Made by a program: the position numbers and the translations under genes
Shown here: one piece after another, positions 14,936 to 21,802 of the stretch
How positions within the stretch are numbered: the stretch's first letter is position 1
Layout of the letters: the number at the start of each line of letters is the position of its first letter
Notes under the pieces: model-generated
The model's database searches: none
Seen by the model: only the letters and a program-made list of their open reading frames with translations
Told to the model about the DNA's origin: nothing
NCBI RefSeq assembly: GCF_009725235.1
Contig: NZ_WJFC01000222.1
Span: 1 to 21,802 of the forward strand
Direction of reading: 5' to 3'
From: Scytonema sp. UIC 10036
GTDB taxonomy: Bacteria > Cyanobacteriota > Cyanobacteriia > Cyanobacteriales > Nostocaceae
DNA length: 21,802 nt

Positions 14936-16486
14936 AGTCACCGCAACGAATTGGCATTGATATATGAGATGGAATATGACCCGGATGTATTGGAATATTA
15001 CGACCAACCCCCAAAAATCAAGCTGCAATACTCTTGTTTAAATGGAAGACAAATAGGAGTACTACATACACCAGACTTTTTTGTAATTAGGAGTAAGAGT
15101 GCAGGGTGGTCAGAATGTAAAACAGCATCAGAACTGGAAGTTTTAGCATCAAAAATGCCCGCTCGTTACCAGTTAGATAGTAATGGGAAATGGCGATGCC
15201 CTCCTGGAGAAGAATTTGCCAAAAATTTAGGATTCTATTATATTATTTGGTCAGAGAAAGAAATTCATTGGAAAAAGCAAAGAAATCTCTATTTTTTATC
15301 AGATTATTTAGGAGTTAATCTAGAAGTACCAACAGGAGATATAGTAGAAGTCATTCAAATAATTTCCAGAAGTCCGGGCATAAAATTATCAGAGTTACTA
15401 GAAAAAGGGATTAATGCGGACTCGATCTATAAATTAATAGCAGACCAGACAGTATTTGTTGACTTAGAATCATTTTCTCTGAGTACAGAGCCAGAAAGAA
15501 TAGGTGTGTTTATAAACAGAGAAACTGCCAATGCGTTAAGCCTATGCAAGAATGATGAAGCATGGAGTCCAAGAAAAGTTGTGGATTTAAGTCATGTTGG
15601 AGCAAGTGGGATATGGGATGGGCAGATATGGCACGTAATAAATATAGGAGAAACAAATATATCATTACTGTCAGAGTCGTCACAAATAATTTCATTACCA
15701 AATCAAGAATGGATAAAACTAATTGAGCAAGATAAATTTCAAGCCTTATGCGATAGTCAAATATCAAAAGATATATATGAATATTTAAAATATGCATCAG
15801 TTGATGATTGTAGAGAAGCGTCAAGACGTTATTTAGTTATATCTGGTTACTTACAAGGTGAAAAAGCAGATTTTACAGAAGTACCAGAGAGAACTTTTTA
15901 CCGATGGGTAAGAAGTTGGCGGGTTGCGGAAGAGCAATATGGATGTGGATATTTAGGATTGTTGCCCAAGCAAAGAAAGAAGAATCCGAGCTATAAAAGT
16001 GAGAACCCAGAAGATATAAAAGATTTTCAAAGAGTATTAAAAAGTTTTTCAGTTGCAATGCCAATACCTGAAACTCCTGATTTGGAAAAACGCTGGGATT
16101 ACTTTTATGAGCGGAGTATTGGCTGTGTAGGAATAGTTAAAGATTGGCTCACACAGTCCCTGAGAAAAGCTTTATCTGAATCCTCAAACTCTTTAAGTGA
16201 AAAGCACTTACAAACTTATGCACCTGCCGTCTCTAAATCTGTGCGAATGTTAACGGAAGCAATTGAGGGCGAGAATATTTTATTGTCTGGCGAGAATCAA
16301 GTAGAAAAACTCCGTTCATCTTTAGGCTTAGTAGTTAGTTCTAGCCAAAATCTAAATATTCATGCTCAACCAAGTAATCAGAATTTATCCACAAGTGCAG
16401 AAGGCAAAAATCAGAAAAAGAAACGTCGTCCTGGTGAGCGGAATTTGAACAGGGATATTGTTGGAGGAGGTGAAAATGCTCTTTAA
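14936..16486 (+). pseudogene. 3' part of tnsA-like gene: TnsA/TnsB N-terminal part fused to TnsC C-terminal part
   Basis: It continues the frame of 9021-9197 (SHRNELALIYEMEYDPDVLEY). TnsA endonuclease residues are present: Glu in IYEMEYDPDV, Asp in HTPDFFVI, and ExK in GWSECKT. A TnsA C-domain and a TnsB-like helix-turn-helix segment (ERTFYRWVRSWRVAEEQYGC) follow. At about 15970-16010, after QRKKNPSYKS, the sequence changes to one I recognise as the C-terminal end of TnsC/TniB-type ATPases (YFYERSIGCVGIVKDWLTQS...KKKRRPGERNLNRD). The frame stays open across the joint. Missing are the whole DDE domain and the Walker A/B part of TnsC. With the inner element removed the product would be about 575 aa. 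As it stands, only internal TTG/ATG codons (14951, 14966) could start it. Confidence 0.7.
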
Positions 16487-17687
16487 TCAATTGAATTTAC
16501 AGTGGCCGGAGTTGATCCAACAATTAAATGTGCCACAACGTAGTCATTTATATCCGTTACAACCATTATTATTAGGCACACCACTAACTGAAAGTTTTAC
16601 CAGCTACATCACACGTTTAGCTGCAGTTCATCAAGTTCCTACAGGAATCTTACTGGCTCAGGAATTAGCTCCTTTCATTAGCCGTTACCCCGGACCGAAT
16701 CCAGATAGTTTATCCCAGAGATTTTTTCACATCTTTTTTAACCAGACAGGTGCATGGAACGGAACTGGAACTATGGCACTTGAACCTGTATTAGTCTTAC
16801 AAAAACTCACTCAACAACCCAACTTAAAATATTTAACATTAATCTCCTGGTCACCCGTTTTATCAACGAGAAATTTATTACGTAAATATAAAGCTTGGTG
16901 TCCATTATGTTACTCGGAATCTAGCCAGAAAGGACTGCCGATATACGAACCATTAATTTGGTGTGTATCCGCAGTTAAAATTTGTCCAATACACAAATAT
17001 CCCTTGATGAATTCTTGTCCAAATTGCGGTCACAATATTTATGTATTGGCTTGGAATACTAAAAATGGATTTTGTTGTAGATGCCATTCCTGGTTAGGCA
17101 TAAGTTGTTCAACGATTGAATCGCACCTTTTGAGGTGCCAAGATATAGAATGGCAAAACTTTATTGCACAACAGCTTGGTTCATTAATCGCTCAAGCTCC
17201 CTATTTAATTGAACCACCTTTGCGAGAATATGTAGCTCTTGCTATAGATAAGTGTATTGAAGTTGCGACTCAAGGTAATGCTAAAGCTTTTGCAGAACAA
17301 ATGTATTTAAGTTCAACTGTCCCAAGAGATTGGCGTCTTGGTAACGCATTACCCCAACTCGATAAACTCTTACGTGTATGCTACCGACTATCTATCTCTT
17401 TAATTGATATTTATTTAGGTAAACTCAATCTGGATAATCCTATAGTTTTTAAAGAATTACCATTATCCGAACAATACTTTAAAACTAATCGTCCATTTGA
17501 TGCTCCCAAGGTACGAGAATTTTTAGAGCAGCATCAAGAATCAAACCCACCTCAGTCTTTAAAGCAGCTTGCATTTCAACTTGGCTATGACTCAAAAGAT
17601 TTGTACAGATACTTTCCTGATTTATGCTCCGAAATCTCCGCAGGTTACAAATTACACAATAAAATCTTTGGAAAACATTGTGTATAA
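16476..17687 (+). CDS. tniQ: TniQ/TnsD-like target-selection protein
   Basis: 403 aa from the ATG at 16476, chosen because GGAGGAGG lies about 5 nt upstream; it overlaps the preceding stop by 11 bp. The N-terminal TniQ motif is LGTPLTESFTSYITRLAAVH. A zinc-binding region follows: CPLC, ICPIHKYPL, CPNCG and CCRCHSWLG. The C-terminal half is helical and includes a helix-turn-helix-like stretch (SLKQLAFQLGYDSKDLYRYF). TniQ/TnsD proteins bind target DNA or, in CRISPR-associated transposons, the Cascade or Cas12k complex, and recruit TnsC. It ends within about 40 bp of the right-end repeats and stops soon after YRYFPDLC, where related proteins usually continue, so it may lack a C-terminal piece. 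It is the only intact transposition gene of the outer element. Confidence 0.78.
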   Translation: MLFNQLNLQWPELIQQLNVPQRSHLYPLQPLLLGTPLTESFTSYITRLAAVHQVPTGILLAQELAPFISRYPGPNPDSLSQRFFHIFFNQTGAWNGTGTMALEPVLVLQKLTQQPNLKYLTLISWSPVLSTRNLLRKYKAWCPLCYSESSQKGLPIYEPLIWCVSAVKICPIHKYPLMNSCPNCGHNIYVLAWNTKNGFCCRCHSWLGISCSTIESHLLRCQDIEWQNFIAQQLGSLIAQAPYLIEPPLREYVALAIDKCIEVATQGNAKAFAEQMYLSSTVPRDWRLGNALPQLDKLLRVCYRLSISLIDIYLGKLNLDNPIVFKELPLSEQYFKTNRPFDAPKVREFLEQHQESNPPQSLKQLAFQLGYDSKDLYRYFPDLCSEISAGYKLHNKIFGKHCV

Positions 17688-17727
17688 TATTTACTATCTT
17701 CCATGTTTTTCTACTTTGCTGACAAAA

Positions 17728-17801
17728 TGGAAGCACATCATGGCAGTGCCCTTGTGGAAGCACATCGTGGCAGTTACTGCCATCAAGTGGTTCAAGTTAC
17801 A
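17728..17801. repeat. Right end of the Tn7-like element
   Basis: Two 20-bp direct repeats TGGAAGCACATC(A/G)TGGCAGT lie at 17728-17747 and 17755-17774, followed by an inverted copy TTACTGCCATC and the terminus TTCAAGTTACA at 17791-17801. Read inward, the terminus is TGTAACTTGAACC...GATGGCAGTAA, matching the left end. A close copy of this whole end lies at 18456-18529. Confidence 0.8.
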
Positions 17802-17806
17802 AATCT
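17802..17806. repeat. Target-site duplication, right copy (AATCT)
   Basis: It is identical to 8456-8460 and directly follows the terminal ACA. Confidence 0.88.
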
Positions 17807-17853
17807 GATTCTACAACTTGAAACTTAGCGATTCCCAGCAACGGGATTGAAAC
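17807..17853 (+). CRISPR. Distal end of the split CRISPR array (last 10 nt of spacer 6 and repeat 7)
   Basis: GATTCTACAA (17807-17816) completes spacer 6: 26 nt at 8435-8460 plus these 10 nt give 36 nt, within the 35-38 range of the other spacers. Repeat 7 (17817-17853) differs from the other six by one base, A for G in the stem (CCCAGCAACGGG), which weakens the closing pair of the hairpin. A degenerate last repeat is usual at the leader-distal end. Confidence 0.9.
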
Positions 17854-18189
17854 TTCATAAAAATTGAGCATTGAGGCGTTGCTTGCATACTGAAAAAGGA
17901 AGCAACAATGACAGTCAAATGAGTACAAGATTACTAAACGCCGGAAACTATATAGTACAAGAGATGAAAAAAATCTCAAAGTTTCTGAGAAGAATGTAAG
18001 AATTGATACAGGAAATTAAAGAGTTAAATGTTAGTCCAGGTGAGGGGTTGAGCGATTCTAAGCCAAATTGAATGGAAGCAGTTGGTGGCAGTAAGTAGAA
18101 GAAAATGAACGCTACTGACGTTTTTCGGGAAAAACAGTTGCTGAAATGTCTAGATGCAATTTAAGTAAAAAGCTCATACCCAAGTGGTA

Positions 18190-18243
18190 ATGGAGACAGA
18201 TTTTGATTTAAGTAAATGGATTGACCAGCTAGGTTGGTCATGA
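18190..18243 (+). pseudogene. Broken start of a second tnsA-like gene
   Basis: Seventeen codons (METDFDLSKW...GWS, then TGA) sit exactly where tnsA begins in the first copy (MLTESEFNEW...). Only weak protein similarity is visible, but the upstream nucleotide match fixes the position. The downstream gene body has been deleted. Confidence 0.45.
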
Positions 18244-18455
18244 AAACGGTATAAAAGACTTGAATCAATACGGTGTTTTCTCCTTAAGTGTGGTAGCAAG
18301 GAAAAGGGTAAGCTTTTGTTGCAAGATGATATTCAAGTCAAGCAAAGCTATTGCGATCGCCAGTTGTCAGAGTGATAAACTAGACAACAAGTCTGATAGA
18401 AAATCTGGTGTATAATAGTAGTCATCTTCTGGAATTTTCTACTTTTCTTCCTGGG

Positions 18456-18529
18456 TGGAAGCACATCGTAGCAGTGCCCTTGTTGAAGCACATCGTGGCA
18501 GTTACTGCCATCATCTCGTTCAAGTTACA
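18456..18529. repeat. Right end of the second Tn7-like element
   Basis: TGGAAGCACATCGTAGCAGT (18456-18475) and a second copy at 18483-18502 are followed by inverted TTACTGCCATC and the terminus TTCAAGTTACA ending at 18529. The layout and spacing equal those at 17728-17801. If the 5-bp rule holds, ACGAG (18530-18534) is its target duplication; its partner was not found in the window. Confidence 0.72.
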
Positions 18530-18647
18530 ACGAGTCGAGCGCTTATCGCACAGCCGTAACTCGTGCCAGAATATATGGAAAACTATTTTTTGGCAATAGG
18601 TTAAGAGAGTACAATACTAAGCCTAGAAGCGCGAGTTGAGCAGACTT

Positions 18648-19127
18648 ATGAAGATTATATTAGGTGCAGATTTCTATGGATTTGACCTCAAAGAAGTTAT
18701 CAAAGAGTATCTGTTGGATAAAGGAATAGAAGTTGAAGATATGGGGGTAAGCGATCGCACGATGGAGATCCCTTACTACGAGACGGCAGCTTTAGTTGCT
18801 CAAAGAATAGGGAACCAACAAGCCGCTTGGGGAATTTTGGTTTGTGGCACTGGTATGGGAATGGCGATTATTGCCAATAAATATCCTGGGGTTTATGCAG
18901 CTGTATGCGAGAACAGCAACGCGGCGGAAAAATCGCGTTCTATCAATAACTCTAATGTTCTCACTTTAGGAGGTTTGATTACCAAGCCTGAAGTCGCTAA
19001 AGAAATCGTAGATACCTGGTTAACAACTGAATTTACGCAGGGATGGGAGCCAGCTATTCAAGAATGGTTACAAAACTCAATGAAGGATATTTCCCAGCTG
19101 GAGAAACAGCAGTTTGAGAGAGAATAA
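18648..19127 (+). CDS. RpiB/LacA/LacB-family sugar-phosphate isomerase, atypical
   Basis: 159 aa from the ATG at 18648 (a TTG four codons upstream is possible). The fold signature is clear: MKIILGADFYGFDLKEVIKE, WGILVCGTGMGMAIIANKYP, then NSNVLTLGG. Family members interconvert aldose and ketose phosphates such as ribose 5-phosphate and ribulose 5-phosphate. The active-site Cys of CGTG is kept. However, three His residues usual in RpiB are replaced: DH becomes DF, YPHY becomes IPYY, and RQHN becomes RSIN. A different substrate or altered catalysis is therefore likely, and I do not assign rpiB. The gene lies just outside the right end of the old transposon and is apparently monocistronic. Confidence 0.75.
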   Translation: MKIILGADFYGFDLKEVIKEYLLDKGIEVEDMGVSDRTMEIPYYETAALVAQRIGNQQAAWGILVCGTGMGMAIIANKYPGVYAAVCENSNAAEKSRSINNSNVLTLGGLITKPEVAKEIVDTWLTTEFTQGWEPAIQEWLQNSMKDISQLEKQQFERE

Positions 19128-19235
19128 ACATTCAAAAGCAAACTGAAGCTTTTCAATTGAATTCGTCAGGCAAGCGTTGGAGTGCGATCGCTGCACCGAT
19201 TGTGGTATGAGAAAACTCTCAATTCACTTTCTTTT

Positions 19236-19350
19236 TTAAATACCGTTTTCGTCCATATATGCTTTAATGCCTGCATCTAAATCTTGCAACGCTGCTTCCA
19301 TACTTGAGTAGCTTGCCTTACCTTCCACCGACTGTTGGAATTTGAGAATA
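19236..19350 (-). pseudogene. Short degraded coding fragment (C-terminal tail of an unknown protein)
   Basis: On the minus strand the segment encodes QQSVEGKASYSSMEAALQDL, then DAGIKAYMDENGI and a stop. This resembles the amphipathic C-terminal end of ABC-transporter solute-binding proteins. A TGA lies just upstream in frame, and the preceding residues (MSRVVFGSELF) are in another frame, suggesting a frameshifted leftover. Identity is a weak guess. The rest of 19128-19628 shows no gene. Confidence 0.3.
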
Positions 19351-19628
19351 ACTCAGATCCAAAAACGACTCTACTCATCACAATACTACAAGGGATAGCT
19401 TTTTTTTCTCCTGGGTGGATGGATAATTCAGTATGGTTCTCGTTGCCTGCTATGCGATCGCTCAGTTGGTCTTTGAGTTATTGTAGCGATCGCTTGAAAT
19501 AAAGATTGCACAGAGTTTGCCTTGATGTGCTGCAAATTGTACTCGTTCGAGGACTGGGCATAGTTTATGGTTATTCCTACTATAAACTTTAGATTTTTGT
19601 AATCCCGATCGAGCAAAGGAAAAGCTTC

Positions 19629-20474
19629 ATGTTTAATTACGCACATCCTGAAGTACTTGTTGATACTCAATGGGTTGCTGAGCAATTGAGCAACCCCAAT
19701 GTATGCTTGATTGAAGGGGGTATCAATCCTGATACCTACAAGAACGGACACATTCCCGGTGCAATATTTTGGAACGCGTTCACCGAACTCATGCTTCCTG
19801 ACGATCGCACTAATTTCGATCCGGCTTGTATAGAAAGATTGCTCGGGCGTTCTGGTATAACCAACAACAGCACTGTGATTGTGTATGGGGAACACCCTGC
19901 GATTGGAGCCGCCCTCTTCTGGTTATTGAAAGTTTTCGGTCATCAAGATGTGCGCGTCCTGAACGGCGATCGCCAGAAATGGGTAGCAGAAGGAGGTTTA
20001 CTGACAACGGAGCAGCCAACAGTGACACCAACTCAATACTCGGTGCAAACCGTTGATGTAGATTTGCGGGTGATTTATGAGGATGTACGCCAAGCCATGG
20101 ACAGGAAAGATTGCGTGTTAATTGATGTGCGATCGCCTCAAGAGTATAGCGGGGAATGGTTCAACATTAAACCTCCGGTAGGAGACGAACGTACAGGACA
20201 CATTCCTGGTGCGATACATATCCCCTATGAACTTGCTTTAAATGAGGATGGAACGTTCAAATCAGTTGAGGAATTGCTGGCGCTTTATCACAGTAAAGGT
20301 ATTACTGTAGATAAGGAAGCGATCGCATATTGTGCTGTTGGAGCGCGATCGGCACACACTTGCTTTGTTTTAAAGTACTTATTGGGCTATCCGCATGTGC
20401 GGAATTATTATGGTTCGTGGAATGAATGGAGCCGATTTCCTGATGCGCCTATTGAGAAAAATAGCGTTCGTTAG
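19629..20474 (+). CDS. Sulfurtransferase with two rhodanese domains
   Basis: 281 aa, the usual length for thiosulfate or 3-mercaptopyruvate sulfurtransferases. Domain 1 (about 5-130) has LIEGGINPDTYKNGHIPGAI and lacks a catalytic Cys (VIVYGEHPAIGAA). Domain 2 (about 145-275) has VLIDVRSPQEYSG, RTGHIPGAIHIPY and the active loop YCAVGARSAHT with the persulfide-forming Cys. It ends in a rhodanese-type NYYGSWNEWSRFPDAPIE. It moves sulfane sulfur from thiosulfate or mercaptopyruvate to cyanide or thiol acceptors in the cytoplasm; the donor cannot be told from the loop alone. The ATG has AAAGGAAA about 10 nt upstream. A terminator starts directly after the stop. Confidence 0.88.
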   Translation: MFNYAHPEVLVDTQWVAEQLSNPNVCLIEGGINPDTYKNGHIPGAIFWNAFTELMLPDDRTNFDPACIERLLGRSGITNNSTVIVYGEHPAIGAALFWLLKVFGHQDVRVLNGDRQKWVAEGGLLTTEQPTVTPTQYSVQTVDVDLRVIYEDVRQAMDRKDCVLIDVRSPQEYSGEWFNIKPPVGDERTGHIPGAIHIPYELALNEDGTFKSVEELLALYHSKGITVDKEAIAYCAVGARSAHTCFVLKYLLGYPHVRNYYGSWNEWSRFPDAPIEKNSVR

Positions 20475-20514
20475 AGTCCAACAACAAGCTGAGTGCTGTT
20501 GTGGACTGATTTTT
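20475..20514 (+). terminator. Rho-independent terminator of the sulfurtransferase gene
   Basis: AGTCCAACAACA (20475-20486) pairs with TGTTGTGGACT (20497-20507) with a single bulged base, and a T run follows at 20510-20514. It begins at the base after the stop codon. Confidence 0.75.
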
Positions 20515-20583
20515 GCGCTGCGAAATTGAAAAAAATAAACTTTTGCTGATAAATTATGTTAGACTGTCAATCGAGAAAAACAA

Positions 20584-20701
20584 GGCTCATGGTGAACCCC
20601 AGAGGTGAAGTGCTTTCACCTCCGCCAGTTGATAACAGGGATAAAAGTCGTTTACCACAGCCAATGTTTACAGTGAGATGTTGACTCACTTTTCACCAGC
20701 C
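20584..20701 (+). ncRNA. Probable structured 5' leader RNA before the CAP gene
   Basis: GGCT-CAT-GGTGAA (20584-20596) pairs with TTCACC-AGCC (20692-20701), a 10-bp closing helix with a CAT bulge. It encloses a perfect hairpin GAGGTGAA/TTCACCTC (20602-20622), a hairpin AGTGAG/CTCACT (20672-20690) and unpaired purine-rich stretches such as AACAGGGATAAAAG. A closed multi-branch fold of about 118 nt on the coding strand, 180-300 nt before a start codon, suggests a riboswitch or other cis-regulatory RNA. I cannot match it to a known family with confidence. Confidence 0.4.
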
Positions 20702-20879
20702 CTCTACAGGTTTGCTTCTACCAAACGTTGCAGCAGAATTGTTAAGCTGTTCCACATCTAAATTAGCATGCAGTGGAAGGGTAAGGTGCCCTTTTCACAG
20801 AGTTTTGTCATGCAAAGTGAATGTGTATAGCTTAATCCCTGCTGAATCCAAACGAACAAATCTCTAAGAGGAAGGATTC

Positions 20880-21674
20880 ATGGCATCAAACTTGACATTT
20901 GAACAGCAGGTCATTGAACTTACGAACCAAGAACGCACCAAGAAAGGGCTTAAACCTCTGAAAGCAAATGCCGAGCTAAATTATGTTGCAGACAAATATG
21001 CTGAAGATATGTCCAACGGTAAATTCTTTAGCCACACAGCACCAGATGGCTCAAAACCGTGGGACAGACTAAAGGCAATAGGCTATGAAGCTCAAAGAGT
21101 AGGCGAGAACATCGCCAAAGGTCAACGAACACCACAACAGGTTGTTCAAGGTTGGATGAACAGCAGTGGACACAGAGCGAATATCCTTAACGCTAACTTT
21201 ACCGAAATTGGCACTGGTTTTTTTAACAATCACTGGGTCCAAAATTTTGGAAGTGGCGATCGCAACCCTATTAGCAGAATACCAGGCTCTTCACAGATTG
21301 CATCTAACTCAACACCGGAATCTGTCGTCCCTACAACCCAGTCTGTGATGGGTTACACAGCATTCGTTAAAAATGTCTCTAACCCAGACCAAGAAAGTCG
21401 TAGTGACACAGACTACCACAAGGGTGATTGGCTGCTTAATGGTGGTCTAAATAGGCTCCCATCAGAGGGCGATGGAAGATTTGATGGCTCGATCATCAGT
21501 CAGGTTGAAAATGCTGATTTGATTGAACAAGTTGTACTTGACAATAAACACAATCTAGGCTTTTCCACACCTTTTGAAACACCACCAAGCTTTGCTGCTA
21601 GCATTCCCTTTACGGAAATTCAAAATACAGGGGATTGGTTTGCACAAGAACCAGTTAGCTTAGGGTTGACGTAA
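20880..21674 (+). CDS. CAP-domain (SCP/PR1-like) protein
   Basis: 264 aa. Residues about 6-122 form a CAP superfamily domain: LTNQERTKKGLKPLKANAEL, FFSHTAPDGSKPWDRL, RVGENIAKG, then VQGWMNSSGHRANILNANFT and HWVQNFG. The usual His/Glu cavity residues are present. Bacterial CAP proteins are mostly extracellular with unclear activity. No N-terminal signal peptide is seen. Residues 125-264 are low in recognisable structure, with Ser/Thr/Pro/Asn-rich linker-like sequence. The ATG follows GAGGAAGG closely. The leader of about 350 nt upstream appears structured, so control at the RNA level is possible. Confidence 0.82.
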   Translation: MASNLTFEQQVIELTNQERTKKGLKPLKANAELNYVADKYAEDMSNGKFFSHTAPDGSKPWDRLKAIGYEAQRVGENIAKGQRTPQQVVQGWMNSSGHRANILNANFTEIGTGFFNNHWVQNFGSGDRNPISRIPGSSQIASNSTPESVVPTTQSVMGYTAFVKNVSNPDQESRSDTDYHKGDWLLNGGLNRLPSEGDGRFDGSIISQVENADLIEQVVLDNKHNLGFSTPFETPPSFAASIPFTEIQNTGDWFAQEPVSLGLT

Positions 21675-21692
21675 TAGACATACAGAGCAGGA

Positions 21693-21730
21693 GTAGGTTG
21701 GGTTGAGGTACGAAACCCAACAAATCAACC
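21693..21730. repeat. Inverted intergenic repeat (TTGGGTTGAGG family, third copy)
   Basis: GTTGGGTT-GAGGTACG-AACCCAAC forms a hairpin just after the CAP gene. It belongs to the same family as 4395-4465 and may help end the CAP transcript. Confidence 0.6.
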
Positions 21731-21756
21731 ACCGTCTCATACCAAATTCGTTTCGA

Positions 21757-21780
21757 TTACCCCCCTTAATCCCCCCTTAT
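21757..21780. repeat. Short C-rich intergenic repeat (inverted copy of 47-70)
   Basis: CCCCCCTTAATCCCCCC is the reverse complement of the repeat near position 50. A further partial copy (ACCCCACTTAAT) runs to the window end. Confidence 0.6.
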
Positions 21781-21802
21781 AGTTTCGATTACCCCACTTA
21801 AT

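Larger units (their letters stand above)
8461..17801. mobile_element. Tn7-like transposon inserted in a CRISPR spacer
   Basis: The 9,341-bp element starts TGTCACTT and ends AAGTTACA (terminal TGT...ACA). It has several GATGGCAGTAA-type subterminal repeats in inverted orientation at the two ends and a perfect 5-bp duplication AATCT. Its genes are a broken tnsA-like gene fused to remnants of tnsB and tnsC, and a TniQ/TnsD-like gene. A second element (9198-14935) is nested inside; without it this element would be about 3.6 kb. No DDE transposase catalytic domain or AAA+ ATPase core is present, so it is non-autonomous. It may once have belonged to the CRISPR-associated transposon group, because cyanobacterial relatives with fused TnsA-TnsB do, but it carries no cas genes. 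Confidence 0.88.
17854..18529. mobile_element. Remnant of a second, related Tn7-like element
   Basis: From about 17855 to 18189 the sequence is a diverged copy of 8675-9021, the region before tnsA. Shared features are a TTGAGCATTGAGGCG-type block, AGTACAA, GAATTGATAC, AAGCCAAATT and an end-type repeat at 18073-18094. A short tnsA-like start follows, then about 150 bp of unrecognised sequence, then a complete right end (18393-18529) that copies 17661-17801. All transposition genes are gone. No left end for it is seen in the window. It abuts the last CRISPR repeat, so the array probably lay inside it. Confidence 0.65.

Noticed and set aside
17817..17853. Single repeat as a delocalised homing crRNA of a CRISPR-associated transposon
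   Set aside because: The transposon target duplication and the reconstructed 36-nt spacer show it is simply the terminal repeat of the split array.
19428..20056. Frames opposite or overlapping the sulfurtransferase
   Set aside because: They are shadows of the clear two-domain rhodanese gene.

Overview
The window looks like chromosome or large plasmid from a filamentous, Nostoc-like cyanobacterium. Palindromic GCGATCGC-type sites are frequent, base composition is moderate to low GC, and typical cyanobacterial intergenic repeats and a typical cyanobacterial CRISPR leader are present. So are a DUF4347/LVIVD/DUF4114 surface protein and an isolated double-glycine peptide gene. All calls come from reading the sequence; no database search was run.

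Left flank (1-8031): a 1145-aa DUF4347 protein on the minus strand, a small helix-turn-helix protein with operator-like repeats upstream, an unusual peroxiredoxin-cold-shock fusion, a dinB (DNA polymerase IV) fragment, a bacteriocin-like double-glycine peptide, then a long non-coding stretch that becomes the leader of a CRISPR array.

Centre (8032-18529): a nest of mobile DNA. (1) A CRISPR array of seven 37-bp repeats and six spacers, with no cas genes in the window, begins at 8032. (2) Its sixth spacer is split by a 9,341-bp Tn7-like transposon (8461-17801). The transposon has TGT...ACA ends, GATGGCAGTAA-type terminal repeats and a perfect 5-bp target duplication AATCT. Rejoining the two spacer pieces gives exactly 36 nt. 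(3) The element's tnsA-like gene is itself interrupted by a 5.7-kb Tn554/RIT-like element (9198-14935). This carries three tyrosine recombinases, a TnpC-like protein, an unknown protein and a DnaB N-domain protein, and it is flanked by the 6-bp core TTCGAG. Removing it restores the tnsA reading frame exactly. (4) Even restored, that gene is abnormal: a TnsA domain and TnsB-like N-terminal part run in frame into what looks like the C-terminal part of TnsC, so the DDE transposase and the AAA+ ATPase core are missing. A TniQ/TnsD-like gene follows. (5) Just after the last CRISPR repeat lies a remnant of a second, related Tn7-like element, with a diverged copy of the upstream region, a broken tnsA start and a complete right end (to 18529). 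This suggests the array was once cargo of an older CRISPR-associated transposon and was later hit by its relative.

Right flank (18530-21802): a divergent RpiB/LacAB-type sugar-phosphate isomerase, a short degraded coding fragment, a two-domain rhodanese-type sulfurtransferase with a terminator, a probably structured RNA leader, and a CAP-domain (SCP/PR1-like) protein. Short cyanobacterial repeats close both ends of the window.

Inferred order of events: older CAST carrying the array, then insertion of the second Tn7-like element into a spacer, then (order between these unknown) internal deletion of tnsB-tnsC and insertion of the tyrosine-recombinase element into tnsA.
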